Origin: Siphonodentalium dalli
Taxonomy: Eukaryota > Mollusca > Scaphopoda > Gadilida > Siphonodentaliidae
DNA length: 64,000 bases
Reading direction: 5' to 3'
Assembly: GCA_032622095.1 (NCBI GenBank)
Contig: CP136063.1
Coordinates: 265,415,426 to 265,479,425 of the forward strand
Each line of letters begins with the position of its first letter. The first letter of the stretch is position 1. Below are positions 11,346-23,094 of this stretch, in pieces. The position numbers were made by a program, and so were the translations under genes. Below the pieces are notes generated by a model. That model ran no database searches. It saw only the letters and a program-made list of their open reading frames with translations, and had not been told where the DNA came from.

Positions 11346-11700
11346 ATGCAGTTCGTTCAAGAGTGGCATAGATCAATCGATAGTTCGGGTCGCAGAAATA
11401 CGTACAAGCTTATCACATGTGAATTTAAACCTGAACGTTACCCCCATTTAACAGATAACTTTCGTTTCACAATAACCAGGTTTATAACTATAATAACCAT
11501 TCACCATGCAGGCCGTTTGAATGGGACGCCGCGTGCCAATAAAACCTGTAAACTGTGTACTAAGAACCTGTTGTGAGATGAAATTTACTATATATTTCAT
11601 TGCACAGAAATGACTCAGGAAAGAGAGCTGTATATCCCAAAGACATATCACAAATATCATAAAAGCACAAAATGCCCTGTATCTTAGAAAAATACATAAA
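11346..11700 (+). pseudogene. LINE C-terminal fragment with in-frame stop
   Basis: The frame reads a QEWHRSIDSSGRRNTYKL-like segment, then GTPRANKTCKLC, a TGA at 11574, and DEIYYIFHC-x7-ERELYIP in the same frame. This order (QxWxxxxxxSxxxxxY, CxxC, DExxYxxxxC, ReLYI) is typical of the extreme C-terminus of molluscan non-LTR retrotransposon polyproteins. The TGA replaces the usual Gly of the GDE motif. It is a dead fragment. Confidence 0.7.
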
Positions 11701-11784
11701 TTGTTCATTTGGCGATATAATGTGATAATTAACGCCCTCTGGTGTATACTTTCCTAGATATTCTAGAGAGCTATGTTTCGCTGG

Positions 11785-11890
11785 GCGTTTTATTTATAGA
11801 TAATGGGTTTTTTTTGGGAGGATTAAAAGTCGAACTGCGAACCGGAGGCCGAGTCCGGTAAAAGGTATAGTTGGGAATTTCAATTACGTT
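11785..11890 (+). repeat. Short dispersed repeat, inverted copy at 58.3 kb
   Basis: The segment with 'gattaaaagtcgaactgcga' and 'ccggtaaaaggtatagttgg' matches 58295-58395 in reverse orientation. It is probably a fragment of an interspersed element. Confidence 0.6.
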
Positions 11891-11899
11891 TATTGTCCT

Positions 11900-12888
11900 T
11901 TACATTATTATGACAATATGATTTTGAGTTTTGGTTTGTGACAAGCTATGTCAATTACAAATGAAAAAGATAAATTGTAAGTCTTATATTTCAACTTTTA
12001 TAGACATTTTTCGTTCTCCAGCCCACTGACGGTTGTGGTCGGAGACGGCCGAGTCGGCCACCGGTTCATTAATTTGGTGCTGGTTGTTATTGTTATTTTA
12101 ACGAAATTCTGAGTTGGTCATTCGCGAAACCAATATATTTTATATTCTATAATTACAATCATGGATATATAATATATGATCTTGAGCGCGTTACCATTTC
12201 TGACATTGGTTTTCTTGTATAAATATGTTTACAAATAATTACAATAGAACTTATAGAAGAAGAGCTGTGTAGTATATCACCAGGGGGTGTCATAACCTCG
12301 ACGACTGTCTTCTTGACAACACCTGGACCTGGTGCAGATGTGGTGATCAAGGCCTGATTATATAACAAACGTATATACAAGAGACATGCGAGTTGTTTAA
12401 GGTGGTGTCTCTGGTCCATAACTAAGCTATTCCATTGAAATGACAATTTGTAATTTGTAAGTGCAGGAAAGATTGTACAGAGATATAAAGGTGAGTCACT
12501 TATCTCAAGCACACGCATTATGCCTGCTATATTATCAGTCATGCGACCGAGTACCACTGTGATTCTACAATCAGTACATATATAGGGAGTTATCGCAATT
12601 GACTATAAGTTGATAGATTCGCTCCAGATATAGTTCACGTCACAACTAACGTCCGACCAAATTTTATGGAAAGAAAAGACTGGTAGTTAAGAGCTAAATG
12701 CTATATTTGGAGTAATTGACCATATTGTCTGGTTTAGATTTTTGACGTTTAAAAATAATTACAAAATGAAGTTGGTAGTATAATCATAGTGTCAATCGTG
12801 CACGAAGAGCGATACATAATGTAAACGATATAGATAATCAAATTTCGAAATATAGCTTAGATATAAAGAGTGGGCAGGTGTGACTGTT
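11900..12888. other. Non-coding stretch with one unrecognised open frame
   Basis: A 132-codon minus-strand frame (12159-12557) is the only sizeable one. It has no recognised domain, no clear splice context and contains the 45-bp sequence that was copied into the palindrome at 13319-13363. I do not call it a gene. Confidence 0.25.
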
Positions 12889-12891
12889 ATA

Positions 12892-13734
12892 TGTGACCCG
12901 CCATATCAAATCCAGTCGGAAGTCGGGATTTTTTTTTACCCTGTGCCAATGCATTGTCTTATATATGCGAGTCGACCATAGGTCGCCTCGCATATATAAG
13001 AGAATGCATTGGCTTAACAATTTTTTATCATGATTTTTTAAATAAATGTTTCTTACAATTTTTAGGACATAAAATAAAAAAAACATCCATTACCCTGCAG
13101 GGAGCCCCACACATATATAGAAGCACATAGAAGAGTGTCGTCTGCTCATGTTTGTCTGGGGCTCTGTATGGGTGAAATTATAAAATTGTTAAAGAATTCA
13201 AGAACAAATTATTAAAATTGTAAAAAATTGTTAGGCCAATGCATTCTCTTATATATGCGAGGCGACCTATGGTCGACTCGCATATATAAGAGAATGCATT
13301 GGCACAGGTTAAACAAAATATTTGTAAACATATTTATACAAGAAAACCAATGTCAGAAATGGTCGCCTCGCATATATAAGAGAATGCATTGGCCTAACAA
13401 TTTTTTACAATTTTAATAATTTGTTCTTGTATTCTTTAACAATTTTATAATTCCACCCATACAGAGCCCCAGACAAACATGAGCAGACGACACTCTTCTA
13501 TGTGCTTCAATATATGTGTGGGGCTCCCTGCAGGGTAATGGATGTTTTTTTATTTTATGTCCTAAAAATTGTAAGAAACATTTATTTAAAAAACATGATA
13601 AAAAATTGTTAAGACAATGCATTCTCTTATATATGCGAGGCGACCTATGGTCGACTCGCGTATATAAGAGAATGCATTGGCGCAGGGTAAAAAAAAATCC
13701 CGACTTCCGACTGGATTTGATATGGCGGGTCACA
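12892..13734. mobile_element. Large palindromic MITE, TGTGACCC ends, TA target site
   Basis: An 843-bp element with long terminal inverted repeats starting TGTGACCCGCC, flanked by TA on both sides. The two halves are inverted copies of each other over about 420 bp, around a short unrelated centre (13319-13363). Each half holds 69-bp hairpins built on 'aatgcattctcttatatatg'. A simpler 444-bp relative is at 24121-24564. No coding capacity. Confidence 0.8.
12945..13013. repeat. 69-bp near-perfect hairpin
   Basis: Arms of about 27 bp (caatgcattctcttatatat and its complement) around an almost palindromic centre 'gtcgaccataggtcgc'. The same hairpin recurs at 13235-13303, 13613-13681, 24445-24513, 35107-35175, 43965-44033 and 44055-44123, and shorter forms occur at 24172-24224, 33862-33924 and 37585-37647. 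Confidence 0.85.
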
Positions 13735-13739
13735 TATTC

Positions 13740-14390
13740 TCAATCCTCTCCCAGATCCTATAACGTCAACCAATGGAATAAAGATTTTGCTTGCGATCAT
13801 TTATTGTACTTTATATAGTGGTGTCGATTACAAAGACGTTTCGGACGCAACATGTTGAACTTTTCCAGCGAGGCGGAGAAGACTTTCAAATTACCTCCCC
13901 GGAGTAGCATGCATGCTAACAATAGATTTATGGATTTTCACTAATATTAAGAAGCGAACTATCGTGCTGGGGACGCGGAACTATCGCAAAGAGTGAATGT
14001 CAATCAACCAATAACAAGCGTGGATTAGGTTTAATAGTCATGTGAGGTATAATATTATATCCCTTTCTCCATACGACCCTCATTGCCCGCTTTTGTAAGA
14101 TGACTATGCTATCCGAGCTTTTCGAATGGTCCCATATCTGCATTGAATATAGTAAGTGGCTAATTAGCGCTAAATAAACCAATTTAAAGCTTTAGCCGTT
14201 AGCATAATTATGTTTCACTCTATTCAAACAGCATATAGCCTTGGAAATGTCATTTAGGCCGGTTGACGTCCTAGTTACATGTGCACGTTGCATACTATTA
14301 TGCGGTCTTTATATGTCACACAAAAAATTACTGATACCATAGAAAATAGACAACAAATCGAGTGCCCATATTTCTTCAGCCTGGATCAAT
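13740..14390. other. Non-coding stretch with a LINE scrap
   Basis: Apart from the LINE fragment at 14000-14182 no gene is visible. Confidence 0.3.
14000..14182 (-). pseudogene. LINE reverse-transcriptase fragment
   Basis: The minus frame contains SHLLYSMQIWDHS and IVILQKRAMRVV, matching the YSHLxYGxxxWG and LQKRAxRxI blocks that follow the catalytic domain in Jockey/RTE-like elements. It covers about 60 residues and is isolated, so it is a remnant. Confidence 0.6.
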
Positions 14391-14612
14391 AAAGAGCGTT
14401 CCTTGTTCCTAGTCTAGTCCTCATATGGTATTAATAAACAGCGTTCATTGTTCCTAGTCTAGTCCTCATGTGGTATTAATAAAGAGCGTTTTTTGTTCCT
14501 AGTCTAGTCCTCATATAGTATTAATAAAGAGCGTTCTTTGTTCCTAGTCTAGTCCTCATATGGTATTAATAAAGAGCGTTCATTGTTCCTAGTCTAGTCC
14601 TCATATGGCAAA
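14391..14612. repeat. 45-bp minisatellite, 5 units
   Basis: Units 'aaagagcgtt-cNttgttcctagtctagtcc-tcatatggtattaat' repeat at exactly 45 bp (landmark gcgtt at 14396, 14441, 14486, 14531, 14576). The aaagagcgtt core is the complement of a motif inside MITE family A, suggesting that origin. Confidence 0.85.
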
Positions 14613-14953
14613 AACAAAAGCGTTTGTCTAAGTATTGTGCGACAAAATTGAAAATAGCTAGAAAACTTCTACAACTTTGAAAAAACATTTCCGAGTATAT
14701 ACAGACTATAGTTCGACATTTCGTGTATTAACTGTTGTGTGTATATATATGCATATTATAATTATGATTATAATTAGTACGTTACAACTCACAAAGACGA
14801 ATTGCCTGCATATACTTACCGGCAAATTTGCCATCTCGGGAGTGTGCCCTTGGTGTAAAATGACACACTGGCAAGTGTTCGTTGTATTTTTGCAGGCATT
14901 TCGTCATAGAAAACCATGAATATGACAGGCAACATGCATATATACAAATATAG

Positions 14954-15477
14954 CTGAATGCATGAATGAATGAATGAATGAATGAATGAATGAATGAATG
15001 AATGAACGAACGAACGAATGAATGAATGAATGAATGAACGAACGAACGAACGAACGAACGAACGAATGAATGAATGAACGAACGAACGAACGAACGAATG
15101 AATGAATGAATGAATGGATGAATGAATGAATGAATGAATGAATGAATGAATGATTGAATGCATGAATGAACGAACGAACGAATGAATGAATGAATGAACG
15201 AACGAACGAACGACTGAATGAGTGAATGATTGAATGAATGAATGCATGAATGAATGAACGAATGAATGAATGAATGAATGAATGAACGATCGAACGAACG
15301 AATGAATGAATGAATGAATGGATGAATGAATGAATGAATGAATGAACGGATGAATGAATGAATATATGAATGAACGAACGAACGAACGAATGAATGAATG
15401 AATGAATGGATGGATGGATGGATGGATGAATGAATGAATGAATGAATGAATGAATGAACGACTGAATGAATGAATGT
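14954..15477. repeat. TGAA/CGAA tetranucleotide microsatellite
   Basis: About 520 bp of (GAAT)n with blocks of (GAAC)n and occasional GGAT. The 243-, 200- and 143-codon minus-strand frames (HSFI/RSFV repeats) are artefacts of this simple sequence. Confidence 0.95.
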
Positions 15478-15479
15478 TT

Positions 15480-16737
15480 TTTTCTCAGCCATTTTACTTC
15501 GGACATGAGACAACTATTTACAAACGTGTAATGGTGCTACTCAAATGTTCCATCGAATACATGTATGATTGATTTTTTTTTTTTATATAATATTTTTATT
15601 GAATAACATTTGAACATACGTATACATAGCTAATACAAGTTACATCTAAAGAATGCATTAATATGCAGACACACGCCTATCGCTCTGTATTGCGCTCTCT
15701 ACAGACATACCAGCTTTCATACGTGACTTACATACAATCCCGACTGAGGCCACGTTCACGAACCGGGATACCCTGTCAGGGGAATACGTAGCATTTGACT
15801 TACATGTCAAATATTTGCTAAATATGGAGTATAAACTACGAGTATTTTTTTCAGTCCTTGCCGTCTATTATATATTAGACAGTTTCGAAGCCTGGAAATA
15901 TATATGCGCTCTTGGAATTTTAGAGATTTCAGACATACAATATAAAATATTTTTAAGGGTCAACTGTGTAATCGGTATTTGTGTTTAGTATCTAAAATCA
16001 TATGTTCTAATGCTAAAATAATATACATTAAGAATTCAAGATATATCATTCATATGTGCAGGAATTAGCTTTAATTGACGAATCATGTGGAAATTTGCCG
16101 TGCAATTTGTCGAGGAGTGTGAACGTAGGTGAAGGTCGGCTGTTATCGGCGGTGAACAAGTAGATATAGTTTCTTTAACAGAATGTAAGAACATGTGATG
16201 TGGGTATATATATAAAAAATGGAAGTAATAATTAGTTATGTGCTCTGGTCGACATTTCTGTATTCATTCATGGCCAACTAAGGACGGCTATGAATAGTAG
16301 GAGTAATATAATAGTAGCAATAATAACATTTCTGGTGATAGGAGTAATTATTGTGCATTTTCTTTCACGGCAAATTTGAACAAGAACCAGTCTTTTTCGA
16401 ACTCTTCCAATTTAAATTCACGGCGTGCATTATATTTTTCACATATATATCGAAAGCGTAAATCTCCTTGGAATGACGAAATTTTTAATGATATGATTGA
16501 TTCTTGATAGATTAGTGTATGCTAATTACAGGCACATTGAGGTGGAATCGCTACATATGGAAGAACAGCGTTTTGTTTTACTTCAAAACATATACGGTTA
16601 GCTCTGGTACAGGTGCATTTTATAAGCATTTTTGTCTGGCACATTATAGTTTTCTATAATGAAATGATCAGAAATGCCTGCTAAAATCTATCAAGCAAAT
16701 TTGTGAGAACCTTAATGCGGCATAAAACTCATCCATA
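15480..16737. other. Non-coding stretch left of E3
   Basis: Intron 1 side of E3. AT-rich, no recognised gene. A claudin-like downstream exon was looked for and not seen. Confidence 0.3.
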
Positions 16738-16775
16738 TTAATGCATGTGACAATGTGTACGCATACGAGACTTAC

Positions 16776-16968
16776 GGTCATCTGTGCTTATCTGGTATTT
16801 GCTATAGCATCGCTCAATTCCGTTAATTTCAGTGCAACGCTTCCAGAGGCCACCATAAGCTTTAGTATTTAGAAACTCCACCATGTACCAGTAGGGCAAT
16901 GCCAATGCCAGAATCTGTACAATTAGTCCGAAAAGGGCGACAACGAAACCAATAATCTGAGCACCCAT
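16776..16968 (-). CDS. Claudin/PMP22-like first coding exon (E3)
   Basis: A 193-nt exon of 64 residues plus one base. MGAQIIGFVV starts a membrane segment (about residues 5-25) ending ALALPYW27. Loop 1 then has G40-L41-W42, C45 and C54, the claudin/PMP22 superfamily signature. The stretch between W27 and GLW (YMVEFLNTKAYG) differs from E1. The ATG at 16968 is in an AAGATGG context. The exon ends GAC C|GTAAGT (intron from 16775), phase 1, as in all six relatives. Further exons were not found in the 11.4 kb before E2. The short overlapping frame at 16862-17050 is a shadow. Confidence 0.87.
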
Positions 16969-17026
16969 CTTGTGAATGAAAATCCTGGATTCGAACGATA
17001 CAGTGTAGCAATTGCCACTTCAGTAA

Positions 17027-17034
17027 CTTATATA
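17027..17034 (-). promoter_or_regulatory. TATA box of E3
   Basis: Minus strand TATATAAG, about 60 bp upstream of the E3 ATG. The region between shares a 'TTCGAAYCCAGKATTTT'-type block with E1, as expected for duplicated promoters. Confidence 0.7.
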
Positions 17035-17273
17035 GCCGTTTTCCGCCCAAATTATCATCAAGTGGATTTATAAACTGGTTCTCGCCGGACCGTTAATATA
17101 GATACGCTTAGATGACATCGTATCATACATGTCCGCGACAATTGGCTAAATATTATAACTTGTAATGCTTAGACATGTCACTCTGTTCGGTCTATGTAAG
17201 CAAATTAATCAATTTACTTCGGTCGACTTAAACGGCGGTTTGCGCTCCAAAATACATCTAATAATATTCGCTT

Positions 17274-17516
17274 TTGATTTTTCCCGGTATCGAAACAAAT
17301 ATTGTCGGTGACGAGTATCACTTTATACTTGAGTGTCCCTCTCTATCCCAAGAACGGAAACTATACATAAAACATGCATATTGGAAGTATCCCATTCGTC
17401 GCAAACTGTCCATTCTTCTCTCAAACAGAAAGCCAAGTATTATACGCAACCTTTGCAGATTCATACACATTATACATAAAAGAGCGAGTTGCTCTCCTGG
17501 TTCATCTGAACCTTAA
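17274..17516 (+). pseudogene. LINE C-terminal fragment
   Basis: The frame reads GIETNIVGDEYHFILECPSL then ERKLYI, the GDExHxxxxCP...R-x-YI motif of molluscan non-LTR retrotransposon C-termini. It is isolated and lacks the rest of the polyprotein. It lies upstream of E3. Confidence 0.65.
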
Positions 17517-18086
17517 AGTTATCAAAACCATCGTCATTGCGACCTTGTTTGTTTGTTTATGTATTGCTATATGTATTACCATGTATGTTCTTAATACCAT
17601 GTACTATATGTTTATTGTTCAACCTCCACAATGGAGGTTAATATGTCACAGAAGACGCATTGAATTCATAACAAATACAACTTTTAACACGATGTTTGGG
17701 TTCCAAAAACAAATAACTGTCATTTGCACGGCATGGCACAGAAAGGCGCGGTCCGTGTTAGTCTAGTCCTGATATGGCATAAATAAAGAGCGTTTGTTTC
17801 ACTTCTGTACGAAAAATTGAAAACAGCTGGAAATGCCTGTGACATTTGAAGCCGGTATATCCATATTTCAGTGTATATGTCAACCTATATACCTTATACC
17901 TTATTCCAAATTACGTATAGATAGAATGTGGAAGCTAGAATGAGCCACGTCCGTTTAAACGAGTTTGATGTATCTGTTGTTCTATAGATGCTGCGTTACG
18001 TCGAATCTATGTTCCATTGACGCCACCCCCCCCCCCCCCCCGAGTCTACATTGACTCTTGGTTGGGATTTATAGTCAATTTTAGTC

Positions 18087-18700
18087 GGCGTTATCCTATA
18101 CATATCTCGGCGTTATCCTATACATATCTCGGCGTTATCCTATACATATCTCGGCGTTATCCTATACATATCTCGGCGTTATCCTATACATATCTCGGCG
18201 TTATCATATACATATCTCGGCGTTATCCTATACATATCTCGGCGTTATCCTATACATATCTCGGCGTTATCCTATACTTATCTCGGCGTTATCCTATACA
18301 TATCTCGGCGTTATCCTATACATATCTCGGCGTTATCCTATACATATCTCGGCGTTATCCTATACATATCTCGGCGTTATCCTATACATATCTCGGCGTT
18401 ATCCTATACATATCTCGGCGTTATCCTATACATATCTCGGCGTTATCCTATACATATCTCGGCGTTATCCTATACTTATCTCGGCGTTATCCTATACATA
18501 TCTCGGCGTTATCCTATACATATCTCGGCGTTATCCTATACATATCTCGGCGTTATCCTATACATATCTCGGCGTTATCCTATACATATCTCGGTGTTAT
18601 CCTATACATATATCGGCGTTATCCTATACATATCTCGGCGTTATCCTATATATATCTCGGCGTTATCCTATACATATCTCGGCGTTATCCTATACATATC
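18087..18700. repeat. 22-bp satellite, about 28 units
   Basis: Unit 'ggcgttatcctatacatatc'+'tc'. Because 22 is not a multiple of 3 and has no stop in any plus frame, one unit is read in three frames in turn, giving a 22-residue peptide period over 242 codons. Variant units (tacttatc) recur 198 bp apart (9 units), showing block duplication. A poly-C run precedes it at about 18025-18041. Confidence 0.95.
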
Positions 18701-19345
18701 AAAATAGGCTGCTATACTAATTTGAAAGAGTGCTTTCTATGCTAAAGTGAATACCTACATATGTAATGGAATTATAGACTCAATCACCTTTGTTTCTGCA
18801 GGTAAAAGCCGAATTCATATTGTTCCGAATTAAAGTAAACTATGTGACATTGTGATTTTCCTTATTAAATTCCAGTTTCATTTGACAATTCAGAACACAT
18901 GTGCCAGTTGTTTATCCCGATTAATTTGTTCAGCAAATAATGATAGCTTAGGTTGTCGTGATTCCCATTCCCATATCAATATGACAGTTGAGAAGATATA
19001 AGTGTTCAAGTGACTTAATTGGGTCACCATTTCTCGAGGTTGCAAAATGTGAACGCCATAATCTTCCTAAAACAATAATGTTCGATATCCGGTTTTGAAG
19101 TATCCGCGATGAGTTATTAGCAGAGCTCGATGTCGGTGAAGTTTAGACTTCAGATATTGGCTTATGAACCTCTGAAACGTTCATGTAAACCGTATGGCGA
19201 GCTGCACTGATTATATGTGTTATGCATGTGAATGAAGCATCACAACACACCATGGTCGATCACCGCGAACCTGTTGTATATGCAACGGGAATCGCATTGC
19301 ATATAGGGATACAATCTCCACAAACTGTCATTTTCGTGACCATTA
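18701..19345. other. Non-coding stretch between two arrays
   Basis: No recognised gene or repeat. Confidence 0.3.
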
Positions 19346-19351
19346 ATGTTC

Positions 19352-22300
19352 TATGTACATGTGGGTGTCGGTGTTTTGCGAGGATTCTAAGTGCATGTAG
19401 GTGTCGGTGTTTTGCGGGGATTCTAAGTGCCTGTAGGTGTCGGTGTTTTGCGGGGATTCTAAGTGGATGTAGGTGGCGGTGTTTTGCGGGGATTCTAAGT
19501 GGATGTAGGTGTCGGTGTTTTGCGGGGATTCTAAGTGGATGTAGGTGTCGGTGTTTTGTGACGATTCTAAGTGCCTGTAGGTGTCGGTGTTTTGCGGGGA
19601 TTCTAAGTGGATGTAGGTGGCGGTGTTTTGCGAGGATTCTAAGTGGATGTAGGTGTCGGTGTTTTGCGGGGATTCTAAGTGGATGTAGGTGTCGGTGTTT
19701 TGCGGGGATTCTAAGTGTATGTAGGTGTCGGTGTTTTGCGGGGATTCTAAGTGGATGTAGGTGTCGGTGTTTTGCGGGGATTCAAAGTGGATGTAGGTGT
19801 CGGTGTTTTGCGGGGATTCTAAGTGGATGTAGGTGTCGGTGTTTTGCGCGGGGAATCTAAGTGGATGCAGTTGTCGGTGTTTTGTGACGATTCTAAGTGC
19901 CTGTAGGTGTCGGTGTTTTGCGGGGATTCTAAGTGGATGTAGGTGTCGGTGTTTTGCGCGGGGAATCTAAGTGAATGCAGTTGTCGGTGTTTTGTGACGA
20001 TTCTAAGTGCCTGTAGGTGTCGGTGTTTTGCGAGGATTCTAAGTGCATGTAGGTGTCGGTGTTTTGCGGGGATTCTAAGTGCCTGTAGGTGTCGGTGTTT
20101 TGCGGGGATTCTAAGTGGATGTAGGTGGCGGTGTTTTGCGGGGATTCTAAGTGGATGTAGGTGTCGGTGTTTTGCGGGGATTCTAAGTGGATGTAGGTGT
20201 CGGTGTTTTGTGACGATTCTAAGTGCCTGTAGGTGTCGGTGTTTTGCGGGGATTCTAAGTGGATGTAGGTGGCGGTGTTTTGCGGGGATTCTAAGTGGAT
20301 GTAGGTGTCGGTGTTTTGCGGGGATTCTAAGTGGATGTAGGTGTCGGTGTTTTGCGGGGATTCTAAGTGTATGTAGGTGTCGGTGTTTTGCGGGGATTCT
20401 AAGTGGATGTAGGTGTCGGTGTTTTGCGGGGATTCAAAGTGGATGTAGGTGTCGGTGTTTTGCGGGGATTCTAAGTGGATGTAGGTGTCGGTGTTTTGCG
20501 CGGGGAATCTAAGTGGATGCAGTTGTCGGTGTTTTGTGACGATTCTAAGTGCCTGTAGGTGTCGGTGTTTTGCGGGGATTCTAAGTGGATGTAGGTGTCG
20601 GTGTTTTGCGCGGGGAATCTAAGTGAATGCAGTTGTCGGTGTTTTGTGACGATTCTAAGTGCCTGTAGGTGTCGGTGTTTTGCGGGGATTCTAAGTGGAT
20701 GTAGGTGTCGGTGTTTTGTGGGGATTCTAAGTGGATGTAGGTGTCGGTGTTTTGCGGGGATTCTAAGTGGATGTAGGTGTCGGTGTTTTGCGCGGGGAAT
20801 CTAAGTGGATGCAGTTGTCGGTGTTTTGTGGGGATTCTAAGTGCCTGTAGGTGTCGGTGTTTTGCGGGGATTCTAAGTGGATGTCGGTGTCGGTGTTTTG
20901 CGGGGATTCTAAGTGGATGCAGTTGTCGGTGTTTTGTGACGATTCTAAGTGGATGTAGGTGTCGGTGTTTTGCGGGGATTCTAAGTGGATGTAGGTGTCG
21001 GTGTTTTGCGGGGATTCTAAGTGGATGTAGGTGTCGGTGTTTTGCGGGGATTCTAAGTGCCTGTAGGTGTCGGTGTTTTGCGGGGATTCTAAGTGGATGT
21101 AGGTGTCGGTGTTTTGCGCGGGGAATCTAAGTGGATGCAGTTGTCGGTGTTTTGTGACGATTCTAAGTGCCTGTAGGTGTCGGTGTTTTGCGGGGATTCT
21201 AAGTGGATGTAGGTGTCGGTGTTTTGCGGGGATTCTAAGTGGATGTAGGTGTCGGTGTTTTGCGGGGATTATAAGTGGATGTAGGTGTCGGTGTTTTGCG
21301 GGGATTCTAAGTGGATGTAGGTGTCGGTGTTTTGCGGGGATTCTAAGTGGATGTAGGTGTCGGTGTTTTGCGGGGATTCTAAGTGGATGTAGGTGTCGGT
21401 GTTTTGCGGGGATTCTAAGTGCCTGTAGGTGTCGGTGTTTTGCGGGGATTCTAAGTGGATGTAGGTGTCGGTGTTTTGCGGGGATTCTAAGTGGATGTAG
21501 GTGTCGGTGTTTTGCGCGGGGAATCTAAGTGGATGCAGTTGTCGGTGTTTTGTGACGATTCTAAGTGCCTGTAGGTGTCGGTGTTTTGCGGGGATTCTAA
21601 GTGGATGCAGTTGTCGGTGTTTTGTGACGATTCTAAGTGCCTGTAGGTGTCGGTGTTTTGCGGGGATTCTAAGTGGATGTAGGTGTCGGTGTTTTGTGGG
21701 GATTCTAAGTGGATGTAGGTGTCGGTGTTTTGCGGGGATTCTAAGTGGATGTAGGTGTCGGTGTTTTGTGGGGATTCTAAGTGGATGTAGGTGTCGGTGT
21801 TTTGCGGAGATTCTAAGTGGATGTAGGTGTCGGTGTTTTGCGCGGGGAATCTAAGTGGATGCAGTTGTCGGTGTTTTGTGACGATTCTAAGTGCCTGTAG
21901 GTGTCGGTGTTTTGCGGGGATTCTAAGTGGATGTAGGTGTCGGTGTTTTGCGGGGATTCTAAGTGGATGTAGGTGTCGGTGTTTTGCGGGGATTCTAAGT
22001 GGATGTAGGTGTCGGTGTTTTGCGGGGATTCTAAGTGGATGTAGGTGTCGGTGTTTTGCGGGGATTCTAAGTGGATGTAGGTGTCGGTGTTTTGCGGGGA
22101 TTCTAAGTGGATGTAGGTGTCGGTGTTTTGCGCGGGGAATCTAAGTGCCTGTAGGTGTCGGTGTTTTGTGACGATTCTAAGTGCCTGTAGGTGTCGGTGT
22201 TTTGCGGGGATTCTAAGTGTATGTAGGTGTCGGTGTTTTGCGGGGATTCTAAGTGCATGTAGGTGTCGGTGTTTTGCGCGGGGAATCTAAGTGGATGCAG

Positions 22301-23090
22301 TTGTCGGTGTTTTGTGACGATTCTAAGTGGATGTAGGTGTCGGTGTTTTGCGGGGATTCTAAGTGGATGTAGGTGTCGGTGTTTTGCGGGGATTCTAAGT
22401 GGATGTAGGTGGCGGTGTTTTGCGGGGATTCTAAGTGGATGTAGGTGTCGGTGTTTTGCGGGGATTCTAAGTGGATGTAGGTGTCGGTGTTTTGCGGGGA
22501 TTCTAAGTGGATGTAGGTGTCGATGTTTTGCGGGGATTCTAAGTGGATGTAGGTGTCGGTGTTTTGCAGGGATTCTAAGTGGATGTAGGTGTCGGTGTTT
22601 TGCGGGGATGCTAAGTGGATGTAGGTGTCGGTGTTTTGCGGGGATGCTAAGTGCCTGTAGGTGTCGGTGTTTTGCGGGGATTCTAAGTGGATGTAGGTGT
22701 CGGTGTTTTGCAGGGATTATAAGTTCATGTCGGTGTCGGAGTTTTGCGGGGATTCTAAGTGGATGTAGGTGTCGGTGTTTTGCGCGGGGATTCTAAGTGG
22801 ATGTAGGTGTCGATGTTTTGCAGGGATTCTATGTGTATGTAGGTGTCGGTGTTTTGCGGGGATTCTAAGTGGATGTAGGTGTCGATGTTTTGCGGGGATT
22901 CTAAGTGCCTGTAGGTGTCGGTGTTTTGCGCGGGGAATCTAAGTGGATGCAGTTGTCGGTGTTTTGTGACGATTCTAAGTGCCTGTAGGTGTCGGTGTTT
23001 TGCGGGGATTCTAAGTGGATGTAGGTGTCGATGTTTTGCGGGGATTCTAAGTGGATGTAGGTGTCGGTGTTATGTGGCGATTCTCAGTTA
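19352..23090. repeat. 36-bp minisatellite, about 103 units, with higher-order structure
   Basis: Unit 'tgtaggtgtcggtgttttgc'+'ggggattctaagtgga'. It is stop-free in one frame and reads a 12-residue Cys-rich unit (CRCRCFAGILSG). Variant units with 'gcgcggggaatc' are 38 bp and shift the frame, splitting it into frames of 60-212 codons. A block of 652 bp (18 units) is duplicated: the ttcaaag variant is at 19781 and 20433, and the gtgaatgcag variant at 19971 and 20623. No start context, splice signal or non-repeat flank supports translation. Confidence 0.95.
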
Positions 23091-23094
23091 TTCT

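Noticed and set aside
12159-12557. 132-codon minus-strand frame as a gene
   Set aside because: No recognised domain, no promoter or splice evidence; left as an unassigned open frame.
14391-14612. 45-bp regular repeats as a CRISPR array
   Set aside because: Whole units repeat without unique spacers and the context is eukaryotic; it is a minisatellite.
14782-15513. HSFI/RSFV-repeat protein frames of 143-243 codons
   Set aside because: Translation of a TGAA/CGAA microsatellite.
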